DNA from: Aridibaculum aurantiacum
Lineage (GTDB): Bacteria; Bacteroidota; Bacteroidia; Chitinophagales; Chitinophagaceae
Length of the DNA stretch: 64,000 nt
NCBI RefSeq assembly: GCF_017355875.1
Contig: NZ_JAFEWC010000002.1
Location: forward strand, 124,001 to 188,000
Reading direction: 5' to 3'
How positions within the stretch are numbered: position 1 is the stretch's first letter; each line of letters begins with the position of its first letter. Of the stretch, positions 62,453 to 64,000 are shown in pieces. Below the pieces are notes generated by a model. It was not told the origin of the DNA. It was given only the letters and a program-made list of their open reading frames with translations, and searched no databases. A program made the position numbers and the translations under genes.

Positions 62453-62490
62453 AAATCCGAAATGCGGACGCCTGTTCGTTTTTCGGATTT
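62453..62490 (+). promoter_or_regulatory. Hairpin between mreB and mreC
   Basis: A perfect 10-bp stem (62453-62462 with 62481-62490) encloses an 18-base loop, 16 bases after the mreB stop and 23 before the mreC start. It is followed by only a modest T-rich run, so it could be a partial terminator or RNA-processing site. Confidence 0.5.
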
Positions 62491-62513
62491 TCAATTTCTA
62501 AACTTCCTCCCTA

Positions 62514-63365
62514 GTGCGTAATATATTTCTCTTCATCAGAAGATACTTCACTTTCCTCTTCTTCCTGGTGTTGCAGATTTTATCTATTACTCTTATTGTA
62601 AAATACAATCCTTCGCAACAGGCTGCATATGCAGGTGTGGCGAACGAGGTTACCGGCTGGATCAACCTTCAGTACAACAAGGTTCAATATTATTTTCACC
62701 TGAAAGAGGCGAACAAACAGCTGTCGCAGGAGAATGCTCAATTGCGCAACATGCTGGGGCTAAACTTCGAAAGTCCTGACAGTACAAGAATTACTGTGCT
62801 GGATAGCCTGGTACGGGATACAGTTGGAAGGATGCGTAAGTTTATGTGGCTTCCATCTAAAGTGGTAAGCAATACAGTAAGTTCTCAAACCAATTACCTT
62901 ACACTGCATCGTGGTGCTAACCAGGGTATAAAAAAGGATATGTCGGTTATTGGTCCCAATGGTGTGGTAGGAACGGTAGTGGAGGTTAGTGAAAATTATG
63001 CTTTGGTGATGAGTTTGCTGCACCGCAACAGCACCGTTAGCTCAATGCTGAAAAAAGGAAATATTGCTGGTAAAGTGGATTGGGACGGGCAGGATCCAAA
63101 CTTCCTGACGCTTCACAACATTCCAAAGAGTGCCGAAGTAGCCAAAGGCGATTCAGTTGTAACCAGTACTTACTCAGCCAATTTTCCACCTAACATAATG
63201 GTAGGAACAGTGCATTCAATAGAAGCTGATCCGAGTAGCAACTTTGTGACCATCAAATTGAGAACGGCAACGAATTTCTTTAGCATTCAATATGTAAATG
63301 TGGTAGAGAACGTACAGTGGGAAGAACAACGCAGGCTGGAGGCTGCTATGCAAAAAACCAAATGA
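62514..63365 (+). CDS. mreC: Rod shape-determining protein MreC
   Basis: A 283-residue periplasmic protein anchored by one helix (residues 8-28, YFTFLFFLVLQILSITLIV). A coiled coil follows (KEANKQLSQENAQLRN), then two beta-barrel domains with YLTLHRGANQGIKKDMSVIG, VVGTVVEVSENYALVMSLLH and VVTSTYSANFPPNIMVGTV. It scaffolds MreB to cell-wall synthases. It begins with GTG, an uncommon start in this window. Its TGA overlaps the mreD start by 4 bases (ATGA). Confidence 0.95.
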   Translation: MRNIFLFIRRYFTFLFFLVLQILSITLIVKYNPSQQAAYAGVANEVTGWINLQYNKVQYYFHLKEANKQLSQENAQLRNMLGLNFESPDSTRITVLDSLVRDTVGRMRKFMWLPSKVVSNTVSSQTNYLTLHRGANQGIKKDMSVIGPNGVVGTVVEVSENYALVMSLLHRNSTVSSMLKKGNIAGKVDWDGQDPNFLTLHNIPKSAEVAKGDSVVTSTYSANFPPNIMVGTVHSIEADPSSNFVTIKLRTATNFFSIQYVNVVENVQWEEQRRLEAAMQKTK

Positions 63366-63895
63366 GCCAGCTAGTTAGAAATATCATCCGTTTTATCGTT
63401 TTCATCCTGATACAGGTGTACGTGCTCAACGAGATACCACCGTTGCACCAGTTCATTACACCCTACCTATACTTCTTATTCATTCTGTGGCTGCCTTTCA
63501 ATATTTCCAGGTTTGGATTGCTGTTGGTATCATTCCTGTTTGGTCTTTCGCTCGATTATTTTACCGGGCGATTGGGATTGCATTCCGCACCTTGTGTGCT
63601 GATAGCGTACCTGCGTCCTTTTCTTATCAACCTCCTCATTTCGCAGGAAGGTCAAGAACTGAACTATGCTGAACCATCTGTAAAAAGTTTAGGCTGGGCG
63701 CCTTATTTCCTGTACGTGCTGGTGCTCACATTTCTGCACCACAGCTACCTGGTATTTATACAATGGATGGAGTTCGGAAACATCATCTTCTTCCTTGGTA
63801 AAGTCACAGCTACTACTGCTGTAAGTTTCCTGCTAATCTTCATTGCCGAAATGCTGTTCTTCCGCAAGCAAAAGTTTAGAACGAACACAGCTTAG
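63362..63895 (+). CDS. mreD: Rod shape-determining protein MreD
   Basis: A 177-residue membrane protein with about five helices, including IIRFIVFILIQVYVL, FLFGLSLDYFTGRLGLHSAP and a final AVSFLLIFIAEMLFF. The DYFTGRLGLHSA segment resembles the MreD pattern. Its start overlaps the mreC stop (ATGA), so it is translationally coupled. The next gene of the usual cluster (mrdA, PBP2) would lie beyond the window. Confidence 0.9.
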   Translation: MSQLVRNIIRFIVFILIQVYVLNEIPPLHQFITPYLYFLFILWLPFNISRFGLLLVSFLFGLSLDYFTGRLGLHSAPCVLIAYLRPFLINLLISQEGQELNYAEPSVKSLGWAPYFLYVLVLTFLHHSYLVFIQWMEFGNIIFFLGKVTATTAVSFLLIFIAEMLFFRKQKFRTNTA

Positions 63896-64000
63896 GCAGC
63901 TAATTCATGTAAAAAGTAGAGCAGCAAAAACCTGCTGCTTGTGCTTTATTAACACCGGATTGTCTGCTAGATAAAACAGATGCAGAAATGCACATCATTG

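Noticed and set aside
1-64000. Classical defence systems, prophage or integrated elements
   Set aside because: No restriction, CRISPR, retron, integrase or transposase gene was recognised. The DUF4071-patatin protein is the only possible candidate, and it is reported separately as speculative.

Overview
The window comes from a Bacteroidota chromosome, most likely a Chitinophagaceae-type soil or freshwater bacterium. This is inferred from several signs: cargo proteins with type IX secretion (T9SS) sorting domains, a PorP/SprF protein next to an OmpA protein, Bacteroidota-type promoters (TTTG, about 20 bases, then TAnnTTTG) at tRNA genes, few Shine-Dalgarno sites, and many stand-alone receiver domains. 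It carries no rRNA, CRISPR array, transposase or phage gene. Apart from two apparently broken genes and a few small repeats, it reads as stable chromosome.

Layout. 0-10.4 kb holds mixed metabolic and accessory genes: an amidohydrolase lipoprotein, a GIY-YIG-like protein, a sugar dehydrogenase, a CPBP membrane protein lacking the family's catalytic glutamates, a DUF4188 protein, two receivers, a frameshifted AraC regulator and a DUF983 protein. It also has two copies of a foldable repeat of about 118 bp. 10.6-13.2 kb holds tRNA-Asn, a Rieske ferredoxin, HflX and an outer-membrane barrel. 13.4-27.2 kb is a dense two-component island: an Hpt-fused receiver, four small receivers, a hybrid kinase with six PAS domains, an Rcp1-like receiver with its PAS kinase, and a NarL/FixJ regulator with an 11-PAS sensor kinase. 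27.4-31.5 kb holds a DUF4071-patatin-transmembrane protein, a HAD phosphatase and a CAU-anticodon tRNA.

31.9-50.3 kb is a surface and secretion locus. On the minus strand, a PorP/SprF protein, an OmpA-family protein and three giant secreted proteins form an apparent operon. A membrane-anchored TPR-LuxR regulator lies upstream. A divergent T9SS cargo protein contains a peptide-N-glycosidase F module. All four giant proteins share the same N-terminal module, whose two subtypes match the two T9SS sorting-domain types. The promoter regions of the operon and of the PNGase-like gene carry near-identical paired TGTCC sites at 11-bp pitch. This is the best candidate for an undescribed, co-regulated system.

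50.7-56.4 kb encodes plant cell-wall (pectin/galactan) degradation: GH53 galactanase, a TonB C-terminal protein, CE8 pectinesterase, GH43 and an acetylesterase-like hydrolase. 56.5-64 kb is housekeeping: a small secreted protein, an SdpI-family protein, a POT peptide transporter, purD and the cell-shape operon mreB-mreC-mreD, which continues off the right edge.
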